Position numbers and translations under genes: made by a program. Below the pieces are notes generated by a model. The model worked only from the letters and a program-made list of their open reading frames with translations. It made no database searches and had not been told where the DNA came from. A stretch of 64,000 nt of DNA, taken from NCBI RefSeq assembly GCF_000165425.1, contig NW_001799641.1:439027-503026 (forward strand), written 5' to 3'. How positions within the stretch are numbered: position 1 is the first letter of the stretch; every line of letters begins with the position of its first letter. This DNA is from Paramecium tetraurelia. Lineage: Eukaryota > Ciliophora > Oligohymenophorea > Peniculida > Parameciidae. Shown here one piece after another: positions 26,195 to 40,672 of the stretch.

Positions 26195-26452
26195 ATGTCG
26201 ATTTAGATAGCTAATTTACCAGAGTTTAGTTATAAATCAATTCCAAAGAGATCATTAGATCTTGAGAACTTCTTTAAGGAATTCGAAATGAAGTAATTCT
26301 TAGAAGAATGCGATTACTCACAATAAGAATTGTATGTTGAATGTCGAAAAATGAGAGAATTTCAATAAAAAAGAAAATTGAAACTAAACAAATACATAAA
26401 TAGCTATCTAGAAGCACCTTCAATAATTAGTCCCGTATAATTATTACTTTGA
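26195..26452 (+). CDS. small hypothetical protein
   Basis: An 85-residue intronless frame, ATG 26195 to TGA 26450-26452. It is highly charged (LDLENFFKEFEMKQFLEE, KMREFQQKRKLKLNKY) with helical character and no Cys pattern or membrane segment. Codon use resembles its neighbours. Family not recognised. Confidence 0.5.
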
Positions 26453-26511
26453 ATTCACAATTTATATGTTTCAATCAAATTCATAAACAGTTAAGCATAA
26501 ATTTATTATTA

Positions 26512-26934
26512 TCATAAAATTTTTATTAGAATCATTCTACACAGATTTATATTTTCCATAATGAATCCAAGGTAATTCCTTAATTATCTCATAGGATCTC
26601 TTAGCATTCTCTGCTAATTAGAAATTTGAATGTACTCAAATTTTTCTAAAATTACTCTAAGAGACATATTATTATTTAATCCTGTATTTATAATGATAGT
26701 TTAATTTGATTCAGTTTTATTCTAAGAAGTAAATCTAATTTTTCCCCTAATTAATTTATCTATTTAATTGTATTTTTTGCATAAAATATTCTTTGATTAT
26801 ATATTTGCTTGATTTTATGTGAATTAATATATAAAAGCCAAATATTTATATTCTAGCGAAGTTTAACGAATTAAATGCAATTTCTCAAGCATAAATTCAT
26901 TAACATACATATGAAATTTAAGTCTTGAAACCAT
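26512..26934 (-). CDS. hypothetical protein
   Basis: A 140-residue intronless ciliate-code frame, ATG 26932-26934 to TGA 26512-26514. It begins MVSRLKFHMYVNEFM, and the last third is Arg/Leu-rich (QQRMLRDPMRQLRNYLGFI). No recognised domain. Length alone is only moderate evidence in such AT-rich DNA. Confidence 0.4.
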
Positions 26935-27241
26935 AATCAGTTGAGCTGCAAGATCATTAGGAAAAACAATCAATTATATATATTAATAAAGGATCATCTC
27001 TTTCACAGAAGAAATTAAAAATTTTGAATTATTAAAATGTTTAAAAAGAGATTAACTATTTAAATTTAAATGTATTCATTTTATTATATTATAGACTAGA
27101 ACTCAACAGCGTCATTTAATAATTGCAAGAAAGGATCTAAAGTCAAAAATCAAAACTCAACTATGAACTTAAAATTCTCAAAAATGAAAATGATAAATAT
27201 ATTGTACTATATAAATATTATTTAATTTAAAAAGATATTCA

Positions 27242-28119
27242 ATGGTATTTAATCTATAGTAATCTCTAGCCAAAAGCCCCCAAAACCAGCAAAGCTAAGA
27301 AATTATAAAAGAAAGTAGCTGATAGAAAAAAGAATCCACTTTTTGTAAAGGATGCTAAAAACTTTAGAATCGGAAATGATGTTTAGCCAAAGAGAGATTT
27401 ATCAAGATATGTCAGATGGCCTAGATATATCTTACTTCATAGATAAAAAAAGATCTTATTACAAAGAATCAAAGTACCAGCTGCTATTCATTAATTCAGC
27501 AAAACACTTGATAAAAATCAATGTAAATATTATTTCTAGATTAAAGCATCTAAAGTATTGGGTCTATTGAAGAAATATTCACCAGAAACCAAAACTGAAA
27601 AAAAATAAAGATTAACTAAGTTAGCTGAATAAAAGGCATAAGCTTAAAAGTCCGAATCAAAAAAAGTATAAGTACTTAAATTTGGATTAAACCATGTGAC
27701 GACATTGGTTGAGACTAAGAAGGCTAAGCTTGTTGTAATTGCTTATGATGTTGACCCTATTGAACTTGTTGTCTGGTTACCACAATTATGCAGAAGATAA
27801 GAAGTTCCATTCTGCTTCGTCAAAAGTTATATTCATTAATATATTTTTAGATAAAGCAAGATTAGGATCTTTGGTTCATTAAAAAACAGCCACTTGTGTT
27901 GCCTTGACTGAAGTTAGAAAGGAAGATTAAGCTGAATTCGATAATTTAGTATTATATTTTTTGTAATCTAAGGCAAGAGATTTAAGATAACATTATAATG
28001 AAAACCATGAGTTATTGAGAACCATCGGAGGAGGATAAGTCGGAATTAAATCAAGACATTAATAAGAAGCAATAAAGAAGGCATTTGAATTGGAAGAATT
28101 AAAGAAGACATCTTAATGA
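27242..28119 (+). CDS. RPL7A: 60S ribosomal protein L7a (eL8)
   Basis: About 259 residues with up to four introns. The first (27245-27269, 25 bases) follows the ATG directly, giving [12 protein letters not shown]. Conserved blocks: [114 protein letters not shown], and [20 protein letters not shown]. The second intron ends in AAG and removes an otherwise unmatched insertion. The frame is intact throughout. It is a large-subunit ribosomal protein near the polypeptide exit region. Confidence 0.93.
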
Positions 28120-28445
28120 AAAATGTTACATTAATAAAATAGTATATTAACAAATTTATTATTTAATTATAAGATTCTATTTGAATTGGTGTTATTAAAT
28201 CTGTCTATCTTTTTATAATATTTTTTTATAATTGGAATCTTGTTTTATTAACAATCACCAAACATAGGTTACTATTATCCCATTAATCTAATAAATATTA
28301 ATAGAAATATTGTTTTTGAAAAATAAATTCCCATTAAATCGTCTATCCATTCTGATTTCAATAAAACTCAATTATTATCATGATTGTAATTTAATTATTA
28401 ATATAAGAATTAATATCAATTCAACTATCATAATAAATAAAAAGA
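28120..28445. other. AT-rich intergenic stretch
   Basis: About 330 bases between RPL7A and the TPR gene; nothing beyond AT-rich sequence seen. Confidence 0.4.
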
Positions 28446-29277
28446 ATGCTTTAAAAATAAAAAAGTATATCCACTACCTCTAAGATTGGGAAGAACAAAT
28501 AAATAAATCTTAAAGCCACAGAAAAAAAAAATTTTATTTATAAATCCAAATGGAGTGACGATTAGAAGTAAATTTGAATGAGAGAAACAATCAGAAATTT
28601 AAAGCAACATCCTAAAAGAGATATTAATTCAATATAAAATTATTGTGATAATTCAAATAAAGTGGATGTAGATAAATTAGTAGAAGAAACTAAAGAACCA
28701 ATAGTAATGAATGTTAACAAAAAACCCCAACAAACAATTATTCATAATAAATAGTTGTAAAGGGTAGTAGGAATGTAATTAATTAGCAATTGGTTTTAAA
28801 TAAAGAATAAGCGAAAGGACTGTTGAAATGGTAAGAGTTTTAGAAGGCAATTGATATGTATACAGAGTGAATTTGAGAATGAAATTAGAAATAGTCCTTA
28901 AATGAAGGAAGAATTAGAATAGCTACTAATAATTTATTCGAATCAAACTCAATCCAAAGTAAAATTAGTTGATTACAATCAGGCTTTATTTTAATATAAC
29001 ATTGAGTTTGAACAGTAATCATTAGAAATCCTTCCTTAGAAGATACATAGTCCTTTAGGAATTAGTCAAATTGAAAAGAAGTATCGATGGGCATTCAAAA
29101 ATTGGTTTTGTTCAAGATGCTAAAACAATAGTATCAAACCTACAGAAGAAAAATTTGATGAAAAAAGAAAATGTAAGAAACTAATTAAAATAAGTTAAAG
29201 TAATTCAAATTTTAGATTTAGCCTTTATGAATGAGTTGCTGGCCATATAAGTAATTGATTAGCAGAAGAAAACGTGA
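28446..29277 (+). CDS. TPR-containing protein
   Basis: 244 residues after removing introns of 27, 23, 22 and 25 bases. A basic, Asn-rich N-terminus precedes one or two tetratricopeptide repeats: NKEQAKGLLKWQEFQKAIDM and IIYSNQTQSKVKLVDYNQAL, the usual A/B helix pattern with small residues at positions 8 and 20. The C-terminal third is basic and helical (IVSNLQKKNLMKKENVRNQ). The TPR resembles those of co-chaperones, but no partner domain is present. The exon structure was deduced by frame only. Confidence 0.55.
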
Positions 29278-29655
29278 AGGCAGAGACCAAATCGAATGAA
29301 ATAGATGATTGATTGCTTTATTAATAATATTCTAGGGTAATATTAAGTATATTTCTGATTCAAGTAATATTTATCTAGAATTATTAGAATTACATTAATA
29401 AAGCTCTCATTCAATAGAATCTATTAATTATAAATATAGAATATTAGTCATAAGCCATAATTGATAAATTTTTAATTTGAATTGTAATAAAATAGATAAT
29501 ATTAAATATTTAAACTTTGGTATATAGAATGAATATATCATATATGACTTTATTAAAGCACTATTATTAATGATAATAGGTATGAACAAATTTAATTGAA
29601 TTCGTTAAGAATGCTAATAAATTAGTATTATACATTAATTTTTATATATTTATTA
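29278..29655. other. AT-rich intergenic stretch
   Basis: About 380 bases with no supportable frame; it should hold the promoter of the PI4-kinase gene. Confidence 0.4.
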
Positions 29656-31900
<2,245 letters not shown>

Positions 31901-31983
31901 CAACTTTTAAAAAAGAACTAATGGGATATTGCCATGAAACAGTTAATAATAATTTTATTGTTTATTATTAATATTATAAGCAT

Positions 31984-32886
31984 ATGATCAATAACAACCA
32001 ACTGTTTTATGAATGTTTAAGAGGGCCTAGCTCTTAGAGAAGAAATTCAACACCAAATAAATAAAGGAATAGAATCGTTAGAGCCTCCATGCAGATCGAA
32101 TTAAATTAAACTTAGAATCAAGATAATAGTCTCGCTGATTCAGCCATCAGAAGTATGTCGATACAGAGAAATTCAATTCAAATTAACAAAGGAGATCACA
32201 TTATTAAATCTATCACTTAACCTAAAAAGCAAGGCTTGATGAAAAAAAGTTCTAATTTTTAGACTCGGTATTTGCAGATCAATGATAACTAGAAATAATT
32301 GATTTTGATGGATCACACAAAGGATCAATCAGATATTATTTTAAAGTATCTACCTGAAGCTCAAATATTTCTCAATAAGGCAAACTAATAGATTTTATAA
32401 AATTGGATTCCTACATTACCATAGGATGAACGTAAACAAATAGAAAAGAATAAAAAGTATTTCCCAATCCCAAGAAATATACCGTTCCATGAAATTATAG
32501 ATGGATTGAAAATTTTATATGGGCAAGGCAAAACAAGAAGATTGTGGCCTGGGGAAGAAGCCTTACTAATGGAAACTATTCGATTATATATAGAAAAGAT
32601 CTTATTGAATCCAAACCTACTATTACATAGTGTGGCATTCACTTTATAATAAATAATTAAATTAGCAGGACTTGAAGAGATTTTGAACTACAAATTATGC
32701 ATGTAATAGTTGGAATGTCATTGGAAAATGATGATCACTAGATTCAGGTATAGTGGGTTGGCTGAATTGAATAAGAAATCCTGGCAATATTGGCTGGAAT
32801 AAGCACAATTAAGAGGTCATTTTCTGAATTTACAAAATGATAATTTATTAACATAATACTTATTAAAACATTAATAAATTGACTGA
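31984..32886 (+). CDS. hypothetical protein
   Basis: Intronless 300-residue protein, ATG 31984 to TGA 32884-32886, 83 bases after the PI4-kinase stop on the same strand. The N-terminal 110 residues are Asn/Ser/Gln-rich and probably disordered. The rest is helical and well composed, with motifs such as YFPIPRNIPFHEIIDGLKI, GKTRRLWPGEEALLMETI and KKSWQYWLEQAQLRGHF. GQGKTRR is not a P-loop in context. I do not recognise the family. Confidence 0.75.
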
Positions 32887-32920
32887 TTATGATGATTTAT
32901 ATAGATGTATATTGATGATT

Positions 32921-33173
32921 TCACTGAAGATGCACTGTTTCTGCGTAATTTATTAAAAATCTCATGTGGGTGCTTGAAGATCCTGCATGAAACACAGCGC
33001 ATTTTTCTATAATTTTAATCCTCAATTTTACTTAAGCATTCTGATTCTGTGTCATTTATGTCTCTTTTCAATTGCAATGCCCCGCATCTCTTTGAGCAAT
33101 CCTTTGTTGCCCTAACCATAGCATATAATGCTTGAGCACCTACTCCCCAATCTAATTCTTATTCCTCTGACAT
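32921..33173 (-). CDS. small TIM chaperone (Tim8/9/10/13-like)
   Basis: 75 residues with one 25-base intron (33007-33031). After splicing, the twin CX3C signature is complete: KDCSKRCG and, across the exon junction, SECLKKCAV. Each pair is set in helices, with a Leu/Asp loop between, as in the small TIM family that escorts hydrophobic precursors across the mitochondrial intermembrane space. Without splicing the second pair is lost, which supports the intron. The assignment to a particular small TIM is open. Confidence 0.78.
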
Positions 33174-33302
33174 TTAATTAATATTTTAATTAATATAATT
33201 ACTTATTCTCTAATACACAATGTAATTTACTTGAAACTACAACTGTTATAACTTTTTATTACTCCACAACTGCTAAATAAAATAAAAGTTTTTTTTTATT
33301 AA

Positions 33303-35757
33303 ATGAAAGGCTATTGCTTTTAACCAAGCTCAAAAGAAATTTTAGAAAATCTGCAAACTAACTACCAAAGTCCTCATCTTGAATTAGTTTCTACAACCCA
33401 CAGAATAATGGCCATGTCAACATATTAGAGACCAAAGACAATCAAAAGAAACACCACTATTTCCATCTTTACGTAATTTTATATAAATAAAACAGATAAT
33501 AAAACGAAAGTGAATCGACCAGAAAATCTCAGAGGTGGATATTCTTGTTGAAGAAGTATGTCACTCTTGTGAGAATATCAATTAGCTTTATAAATTCCTT
33601 AAAAGAATATTAGAAGAAATAGAAAATAGAAAGACTCGATTCAAAACAATGGAAGAAGGAATCCATATTACCATTTTATCCTGATGATTTTTTCATTAAA
33701 AAATGGAGGATATTCATTGAAATTCTAACATTTTCAAGTGTAATCTTGTATCCAATATACATCAGTTTCGAAGTGAATCATGTAATTGATTTAGTAGTTA
33801 TTGCATTTGATATACTCTTCCTGATAGACATTGTATTGAATTTCCTCACTGGATACATTGATGAATGCAATAATTTAATAATTGATTTTAACTCCATTTT
33901 TAAACATTACTTAAAAACTTGGCTCCTTTTTGATGTTTTGTCTGTATTCCCAGCTATTAATTATGAAAAGGAATGGTTTAAAAAGTTCAAAATGATTAGA
34001 GTTCTTAAGTACTTTTTAAATAACAAAGAAGTCACATATAAAGGACAAGAAAATTACATTTAATTTATCGAGTCTTTGAATCCTGAACAAGAATTTATTT
34101 TAAAAAGCGGAACCAAATACCTTCTAAATGTGATGATAACAACTTGTTTATTGATACATATATTTGGGTGTTGGCAGCATTTCTTCGATTCGGGAGATTA
34201 CATAACAAATATTTACTGGTCATCCCAAACCATTACAACTGTTGGTTATGGTGATATCAAAGCTAACTATGAATTTGCAGTTTTTTGGATGATCGTTGGA
34301 GTGGCATTCTACTCCTTCACTATTGGAGACTTTGCTTTAATGATGTCAAAATCAAAAGTAAATGAAGATCAAGATCTGTTGTTTTTGATAGAACAATTAG
34401 GCCACACGTAAAATTTCCCTGAAAAATTGAAGCATAAATTCTAATTGTTTGTAAAAAACAATCTCTATCATAATTAATTCTGGTTAGTTGAGTATAAGAC
34501 TATGGCCAAAGAACTACCCCATAATTTAAGACTATACCTAACATTAAGCACTATGCTTGATGTGTGTAAATAAATTCCATTGTTTTTATATGATATCAAT
34601 TATACATCTTTATTGTTGTTAAACATAAGATATTTGATTGTTGAAGAAGGATTCGTGTTATATAGAGAAGGTCAGAGTTCTAGTGAAATCTTCTTTTTAT
34701 TATAAGGAGATATTCGGATTATGACAAAAGACAAGACCATTCTATTGAATATTTTGGAAGGAACAATTTTTGGAGAGTTTGAAGCCATCGAAGAGAAATT
34801 AAGAGGAACTTATTGTGTTGCCTAAAAAAAATCTATTTGTTTAGTTATTCCCTATAGAATATTAAGAAGAGTTATGTCACAAAGTTAAATTTTGGATTTC
34901 GAAATCAGACAGCTGCATTTAAGAAGAAGGAGACTAATCATCAACAATTTTATAGAAGAAAGAAGTAAATTTTCAAATCTAAATAAGGAAGAAAAAATGC
35001 TTATAAAAGGTAGGAGGTTCGATTTTATACATAATCCTTTATACAAATGACGAAAGAAGAATATATTCTGAATAAAAAGACAATCCAGATATTAAGTGTC
35101 GAAGAATACAATAAATAATTACTGAATAAGATAATAGGTTAAAAGTTATAAAGACTGTCCTTATTTTTGGTCAAATTCAAAAGATCTGTTTAAAGAGTAA
35201 TTGAAATGAATCATCAATTAGATGAAACTATTCCAGAATAGTGGAGAGAGTTGAGTAATTACCAATTAATAAAGAGAGTCTTCCCTAAGGAGTATTTGTC
35301 ATAGAAATTTTAATAGATTTCCTTATCAAGAAAATCATCATCTGTTCATTCTTCTGGGAGTAAGTTAAGCAAGATGAAATATTCTACTTATAGTTAACAA
35401 TATTTTTTTCAAAAGCTTCCTGAAATTAGATTAAAACACATTGTTTTACAACATATTAGATTAACTAAAAATAAATTCGTGCCATTATAATAAATAGTTA
35501 ACAAATACTCAGAAGATCCTGAATAACTTAATTTAAAGAAAAAGGAAAATGTTGAACGGTCAGTATGGACCAAAAAATTTACAAAGATTTCTCAAACTGT
35601 TATTTTAAGAATTGATCAAATCTAAGATAGTGGTGATAAATGTCATGATATAATGTAATCAATAATAAAAATTGAAAAATTATGGTTAAAGGGATCTATG
35701 TACAAGTTTGAATGGTTTCAAAATCAACATGGAAAACAGAAAGAATTTTTAATATGA
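33303..35757 (+). CDS. K+ channel with cyclic-nucleotide-binding domain (EAG/CNG/HCN type)
   Basis: 802 residues, two 23-base introns (33510-33532; 34965-34987, ending AAG). Order: polar N-terminus; helices S1-S3 (VIDLVVIAFDILFLIDIVLN; LKTWLLFDVLSVFPAI); a short basic S4 (WFKKFKMIRVLKYFL); S5 (YLLNVMITTCLLIHIFG); pore loop ITTVGYGDI with the K+ selectivity signature GYGD; S6; C-linker; a cNBD (FVLYREGQSSSEIFFLLQGD; FGEFEAIEEKLRGTYC). A basic, Ser-rich 270-residue tail follows. The cNBD phosphate-binding cassette is degenerate, so direct cyclic-nucleotide gating is unsure. Ciliates use many such channels to set ciliary membrane potential. Confidence 0.9.
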
Positions 35758-35885
35758 ATATTCACTCTCATAGAATGAGAAATTGTAAACATTTATATTT
35801 GAAAATTAATCAAATATTTAAATTTCTAATAAAAAATGCACTAATATTTCTTTATTTTTTATATATTAATGTACTTTAAAAACAA

Positions 35886-36507
35886 TCATCTTGCACCTTT
35901 TCCTCTTCTTGCAGTGTGACTAACATAGGGTTTTGCATGAGATCCTGGTAAACCAGCAGCTCTGCCAAAATGCTTTAATTCTTCTCTCACTCTTGGTCCT
36001 CTCAATAATATTGTTCCTGTGCCTTTGAAATATTATAGTTTATAATGATACCTGTTGGGTTTTATTGTGCTAATTGATCGAAAGTCAAAGTTTTTCCTCC
36101 AGCTGCAAGAATTCTCTTTCTGGCTGTCTCAGTGAATCTAAGGGCACATACACCTTGATCTTAGGAACAGTGAGAAGACGTACACTAAATGCATGAATTA
36201 CTTTCTTACTCATCTGTAACAGTCCCAACTACAACCAATGTTCTTGTCTTATCTTTAGCAGTATTAATTTATTTCACAAGTCTGCTTACACTAATTGGAT
36301 ATCTGGCAGTTCTGGTTTATTAAAGTCTTCTTAAAACTGTAGCATTGAAATTGGAATCTGTTCTTCTGGCTAAGAATTTATATAACTATGATAAATCCAC
36401 TAATTTTTACCTTGATTAATAATTTCAAATAGAGGTTGGTTGATGTTACTTTTCTTCCAACATTCCTTTATACTCTTGTCTTCTTATATGCGTCTACTCC
36501 CTACCAT
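35886..36507 (-). CDS. RPL18: 60S ribosomal protein L18 (eL18), one frame break
   Basis: The first intron (22 bases, 36483-36504) comes directly after the ATG; three more (25, 25, 29 bases) follow. Blocks: [124 protein letters not shown], then TGA. This is eL18 over its whole length. Between VPKIK and CALRF the frame is off (two extra bases, or one missing, at about 36145-36155). No intron explains it. Assembly indel or a decaying duplicate. Confidence 0.9.
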
Positions 36508-36593
36508 GATTAATTGTGATATTCATTACCATTTAAAAATAAAATATATCTTTATTTAATTTATGTTATATGAATCAAATGTGTAATTATTCA

Positions 36594-37543
36594 TCAATTC
36601 ACTTCCATATAGTTAATTAACTTCCCTTCTCTCCATTCCCCTTTCTTATAATTGCCATCCTATTCATAAATTATGCCCTCTCCATGCTATTTGCCATCAA
36701 ACCATTGTCCTTCATATTTTCTCCCATCATTATACAAAAAAACACCAAATCCATTTTTCTTGTCATTTTCATAGTTTCCACAATATTTCTTCCCATCCGG
36801 CCATAAATACTCACCCTATCCGTGCATATTATTATCTAGCCATTCCCCTTTATAAATACAACCATTATTCCATTTATAAATGCCAAACCCATTCATCTTA
36901 TTATTACACCAATCCCCATCATATGAATTTCCATCTGCCCAAATGTATTTCCCTTTTCCGTTCTTCTCCCCATTCACATAAGAACCAATATAATAGCTTC
37001 CATCTGGCCAAAATTCCTTCCCCAAACCTTCGAATTTATCTTCTTTCCAATCTCCCTCATATCTGTGTCCATTAGAATATTGATATATACCATAACCAGA
37101 GCATAAATTATTTACAAACTATCCTTCATCTAATTTTAATATTACTATTTTCACTTACAATAATCCCCATCTATATGCAAGAATCTTCCTTATCCATTCG
37201 CTTTATTATTTTTCCAAAATCCTTCATATTTAGTTCCATCTATACTTCTATGATACTTCATTACCCTTCCATTCCATTACTCCATAACCATCTCTTTTAT
37301 TCCCTACCCACTCTCCTATATATTTGCTTCCATCATCAAATTCAAAAGTAAATCTCTTTTCTCTTTCCTTTCTATTTTTCAACTCTTCTGCTCTTAAGAT
37401 TATTCAAAGTCTTACGTATTATTCAAAGCATATTGGGCTTCACTTTTTGTAAAGTAACGATAAGATACTGGTTCTGTTACTTATCTGCTCTCTAGGGTTA
37501 TTTCATTGTCAACATTACTGCATTCACTGCAATTTTATCCCAT
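36594..37543 (-). CDS. MORN-repeat protein with acylation-type N-terminus
   Basis: 290 residues, introns of 23 (ends AAG), 25 and 29 bases. The N-terminus MGQNCSECSN suits myristoylation at Gly2 plus palmitoylation at Cys5/8. Then about eight MORN repeats of 23 residues, for example SKYIGEWVGNKRDGYG, HRYEGDWKEDKFEGLGKEF and YDGDWCNNKMNGFGIY. MORN repeats in protists sit at membrane-cytoskeleton junctions and bind acidic lipids or partner proteins. The frame is clean. The pattern favours a membrane-anchored scaffold. Confidence 0.88.
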
Positions 37544-38803
37544 AAAAAATTATTGAAATTATTATTAATATTCTATGTTTATATTATAAAATTCTAAATA
37601 TTTTTTTACACGAGCGATTTTTTATATTTCTTTTAACTTTGACTTAAGTGTGTATAAATTGTTTTACTAGCAATAGCATTTATAAAATTTATAGTAATAA
37701 TAATCTCTTTAAATTTTAATGTATGACAAAAAAATGAAGTAAAATATTAAACTTGAATTTCTTGAGATTAGTGTATTAAATGTTATTGCCAAATCAAGTC
37801 TAGGCAGAAAATTATATGCCAGAAAAATCTCTATAATATTGGATATTTAAAATTGTTCTTTTTTTCTAAAACTATTGGATTTTATTTTGATATAAATTAT
37901 TAATCAAAATCCACCAAATTTTAACTCCGGCAGACTTGAGCAATAATAAACTGTCACTAAAATTGGTATTTCTCCTTTCCTTATCAAACAGGCAATTAAA
38001 AAAGATGGTTTTACAGACTTAAATAAATTCATTTGAATTCAAGAGATTAATGATCTAGGATGAATTGTTTAGCATCAGATTCAAATAGGATTTTAAATTT
38101 TATGAAAAAAAAAGGTTAGAAAATTAATAGATATAATAATAAAATTAGGTGTATTTATTTTTTAAGAATCATTCTAAGTAATTTGTAATCCTGATTATTT
38201 ATAGATTGATTAATATCATATTTTACATTTATTTTTTATTTAATTTGAGTATTTTCTAGTTTCTGATGATTTAATAATTAAAAGAAAGATGTAAAATTAG
38301 TTTATTGCTTTTATTTTGAAAGATGAGATATATTTAATTAGATTAATTACCTTTTTCTTATCAAAATTGAACTATAATTTTTAGGCTAATAGCTTAGTTG
38401 ATTAATCCTATAATATTTCTATAAGAAAATAATCTGAAAATAATAAGGATTAGAGATAATAGTATTGTAAGAATGCCCAACAAAAATATTACAAAATTCA
38501 CAAGTCTTCCTAAGAACAAAGAAATTTTTTTACTAAAAAATGACCCTTCCAACTCATGGAAAATTTGACTTAACCTTAGGGATTAAGATGACAATAACTT
38601 CATACATCAGCAAACTTAAATTTTTTTCAAACTAGCTAAAATAAATAGATCCCTTTTATCCTCCTAACAATCCAAATTTACTTAAAAACTCCCAAGAGTT
38701 TAGTCTGAGCAGATCATTTTTTTATTATATAAAATTGATGCAAAACGTGGCAATAAAAACTTCTATTGATCTGAATTCAAATTTTTAATAAACTATTAAT
38801 AAA
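37544..38803. other. long AT-rich stretch, no confident gene
   Basis: About 1.26 kb. A short plus-strand frame near 38000-38110 (MVLQTQINSFEFKRLMIQ) ends in a possible intron without a convincing following exon. A second plus-strand frame begins at 38587 and overlaps the minus-strand gene at 38804-39214. Neither is supported enough to call. No repeat structure seen. Confidence 0.4.
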
Positions 38804-39214
38804 TCATGTCAATTTAAGATTCTTTATCAATTCTGCCGAATTATCATTGCAATTATTGATCAAAATATTATATTTTTATTTAGTTATTGGAAGAACATTT
38901 TATAATACGTTAAATATCGTAATTGTTCTAGGAACTACCAAAGCTATCCTTTTTTCATAAATGTGTAAACATTATTAAGAATAGGCCTCGGTTTATCGTA
39001 TAAGCGCAACTCTACTTTTACCTTAATGGAAACAAACTATTAGACATTCATTATTTGTATAAAAATAAACATCTGAATGTTCAAAGAAAATTTTTAATTT
39101 TCTTTTTCTGAGTTCAACGCGTTCAACTTCATAGTTTAAAAAGCATTCTTCCTCATAATCTTTGTACTATTCAAACTTAAAATAATTATTTTGCTAAGAT
39201 GCTCCGCTTCCCAT
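38804..39214 (-). CDS. MGSGAS-start small protein
   Basis: 136 residues, intronless, ATG 39212-39214 to TGA 38804-38806. The N-terminus MGSGASQQNN is a good N-myristoylation context (Gly2, Ser6). The C-terminal part is beta-rich and ends with KYNILINNCNDNSAELIKN; the NNCN segment recalls papain-like small folds (LRAT/PPPDE type), in which such a Cys is catalytic, but no matching His is clear. Function unknown. Confidence 0.55.
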
Positions 39215-39364
39215 TTTAGAAAATTAAATAATAAAAGAGATGAATATTGAAATAAAATTTAGGATTTATTTCAAAAATATTCTATTAATGTACTATATAT
39301 TATTTTAATTCATAAAATTCGGTATCATTAATACTATGAGATTTAATCTTTATAATAAAATAAC

Positions 39365-39948
39365 TCAATAGTTATTTTTTCTTTATTTCTTTTTTTTATC
39401 AAAATAATCCAAATTTCTTAAAGCCTTTAGGTTGTTATCTTGCTGTGGTTGAACAATATTAATCTTAAAATATTGATGCTAAAAGCAATTATTCACCGGT
39501 TTAAGTTCTTCATTAAATAGAAACCCCTTTGTTTGATATTAATTAAATTATGATCTATTGGAATTTAAAGGTTTAGGAACTAATTTCCATGGTTACTACT
39601 TTGATTAAATTTAATCATCATATTAAAAATTAAATTGATTAAAATAATTATAACTTTGGCTTTAGTTTAACATCTTTAATAAATAAATAAAAAATAAAAT
39701 ACATATCTAGGGTAAATATTGGGAGAAGTATAAATTGCATTTTAATTGTTTTTTTTCACACGTGGCTTATTTTTCTTATTTTAATAACTTAGATAATTAT
39801 CAAACCCTCTCCATAAATTTGATTCCAATTCACATTCTAAAGTATCTTTTTATCTCCAACTATCGACAACTCTTTGAAGTTTCTCTGTATCTACTTCTGG
39901 TTCAATAACTTTAAAGGTCTCAGTAATTAAGGAGCATCCACATCCCAT
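39365..39948 (-). CDS. MGCGCS-start small protein
   Basis: 184 residues with a 29-base intron that ends in AAG. The N-terminus MGCGCSLITE offers Gly2 plus Cys3 and Cys5, a classic double-acylation signal. The body is polar and Gln/Asn-rich (NYFNQFNFQYDDQIQ) with a basic C-terminus (KKKKQRKNNY). No domain recognised. It lies head-to-tail with the MGSGAS gene, 150 bases away. Confidence 0.6.
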
Positions 39949-40331
39949 AGTTATAGACTTTCTAATAATAATAATGAATTTTATTTAAGGAAAAAATTTT
40001 AATGTACTAGTTCTTCAGCAAAATAAAAAATATATTCTATTATACAATTGCTTTGAATCTTTGCTTAGATTACTATGTTTATTAAGTTTTTATATTTTTT
40101 AAGGGGAGAGAAATGCAAATACACAAACAAAATTCAAAAAAAATTTGCAACACACAGAGCAATTAAAGAACTTTTAATAATTTATTAATCTTCATATTAT
40201 ATAATCAAAGATAATATCCTAGCTGTTTTATCAATATAAAGCTAAAACTACAGCATATATGTTGTATTTTCATGTGAATACTAAAGACATGTAAATTTTA
40301 TGATTAGAAGAATTTATAAATTATAATTGAG
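39949..40331. other. AT-rich intergenic stretch
   Basis: About 380 bases; no coding frame or motif I can support. Confidence 0.4.
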
Positions 40332-40672
40332 GTGGATGATTCTACTGTCAATCTAATTGTTGTTGAGATCCTAGATACTGAATTTATTAAGGGTATAAAT
40401 TTGAGATCATTTCCATTCCAGAAGATGCCGGAATAGTTAATGAATAAGTGAAGTTAATATATGAAATTTTTGAAGAATATCATTAAGTGTATTTAAAGTT
40501 ATGCAAAATAAAAATTAGTTGTTTGGGTTCAGGAACAGCTGTCTATTTAGCGGGAAAAAGAAAATGCAAAGGATTTATATTATTACCTCTTTATATATCT
40601 ATTAGAGACGTGATAAATGATAATAAAAAACATCTTAATCTAACTTTGGTCTCATTCATGTAAAATTAATTT
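40332..40672 (+). pseudogene. fragment of an alpha/beta hydrolase (ABHD17-like)
   Basis: Plus-strand fragment: NLIVVE (the strand that is followed by YPGYG in the family), then in another frame GIVNEQVKLIYEIFEEY, KISCLGSGTAVYLAG and KCKGFILLPLYISIRDV. The second block aligns with the nucleophile elbow FGRSIGSGPA of ABHD17/FAM108 depalmitoylases, but the Ser is Cys here (codon around 40520). The N-terminal oxyanion strand and the C-terminal Asp and His regions are missing, and the frame changes between blocks. A decayed partial copy. Confidence 0.6.

Noticed and set aside
32921-33173. Reading the small TIM gene without an intron
   Set aside because: It destroys the second CX3C motif and the natural stop; the 25-base intron restores both.
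38587-39086. Plus-strand frame starting MTITSYISKLKFF
   Set aside because: Overlaps antisense the MGSGAS gene, which has the better start context and composition; with only TGA as stop, long shadows are common.
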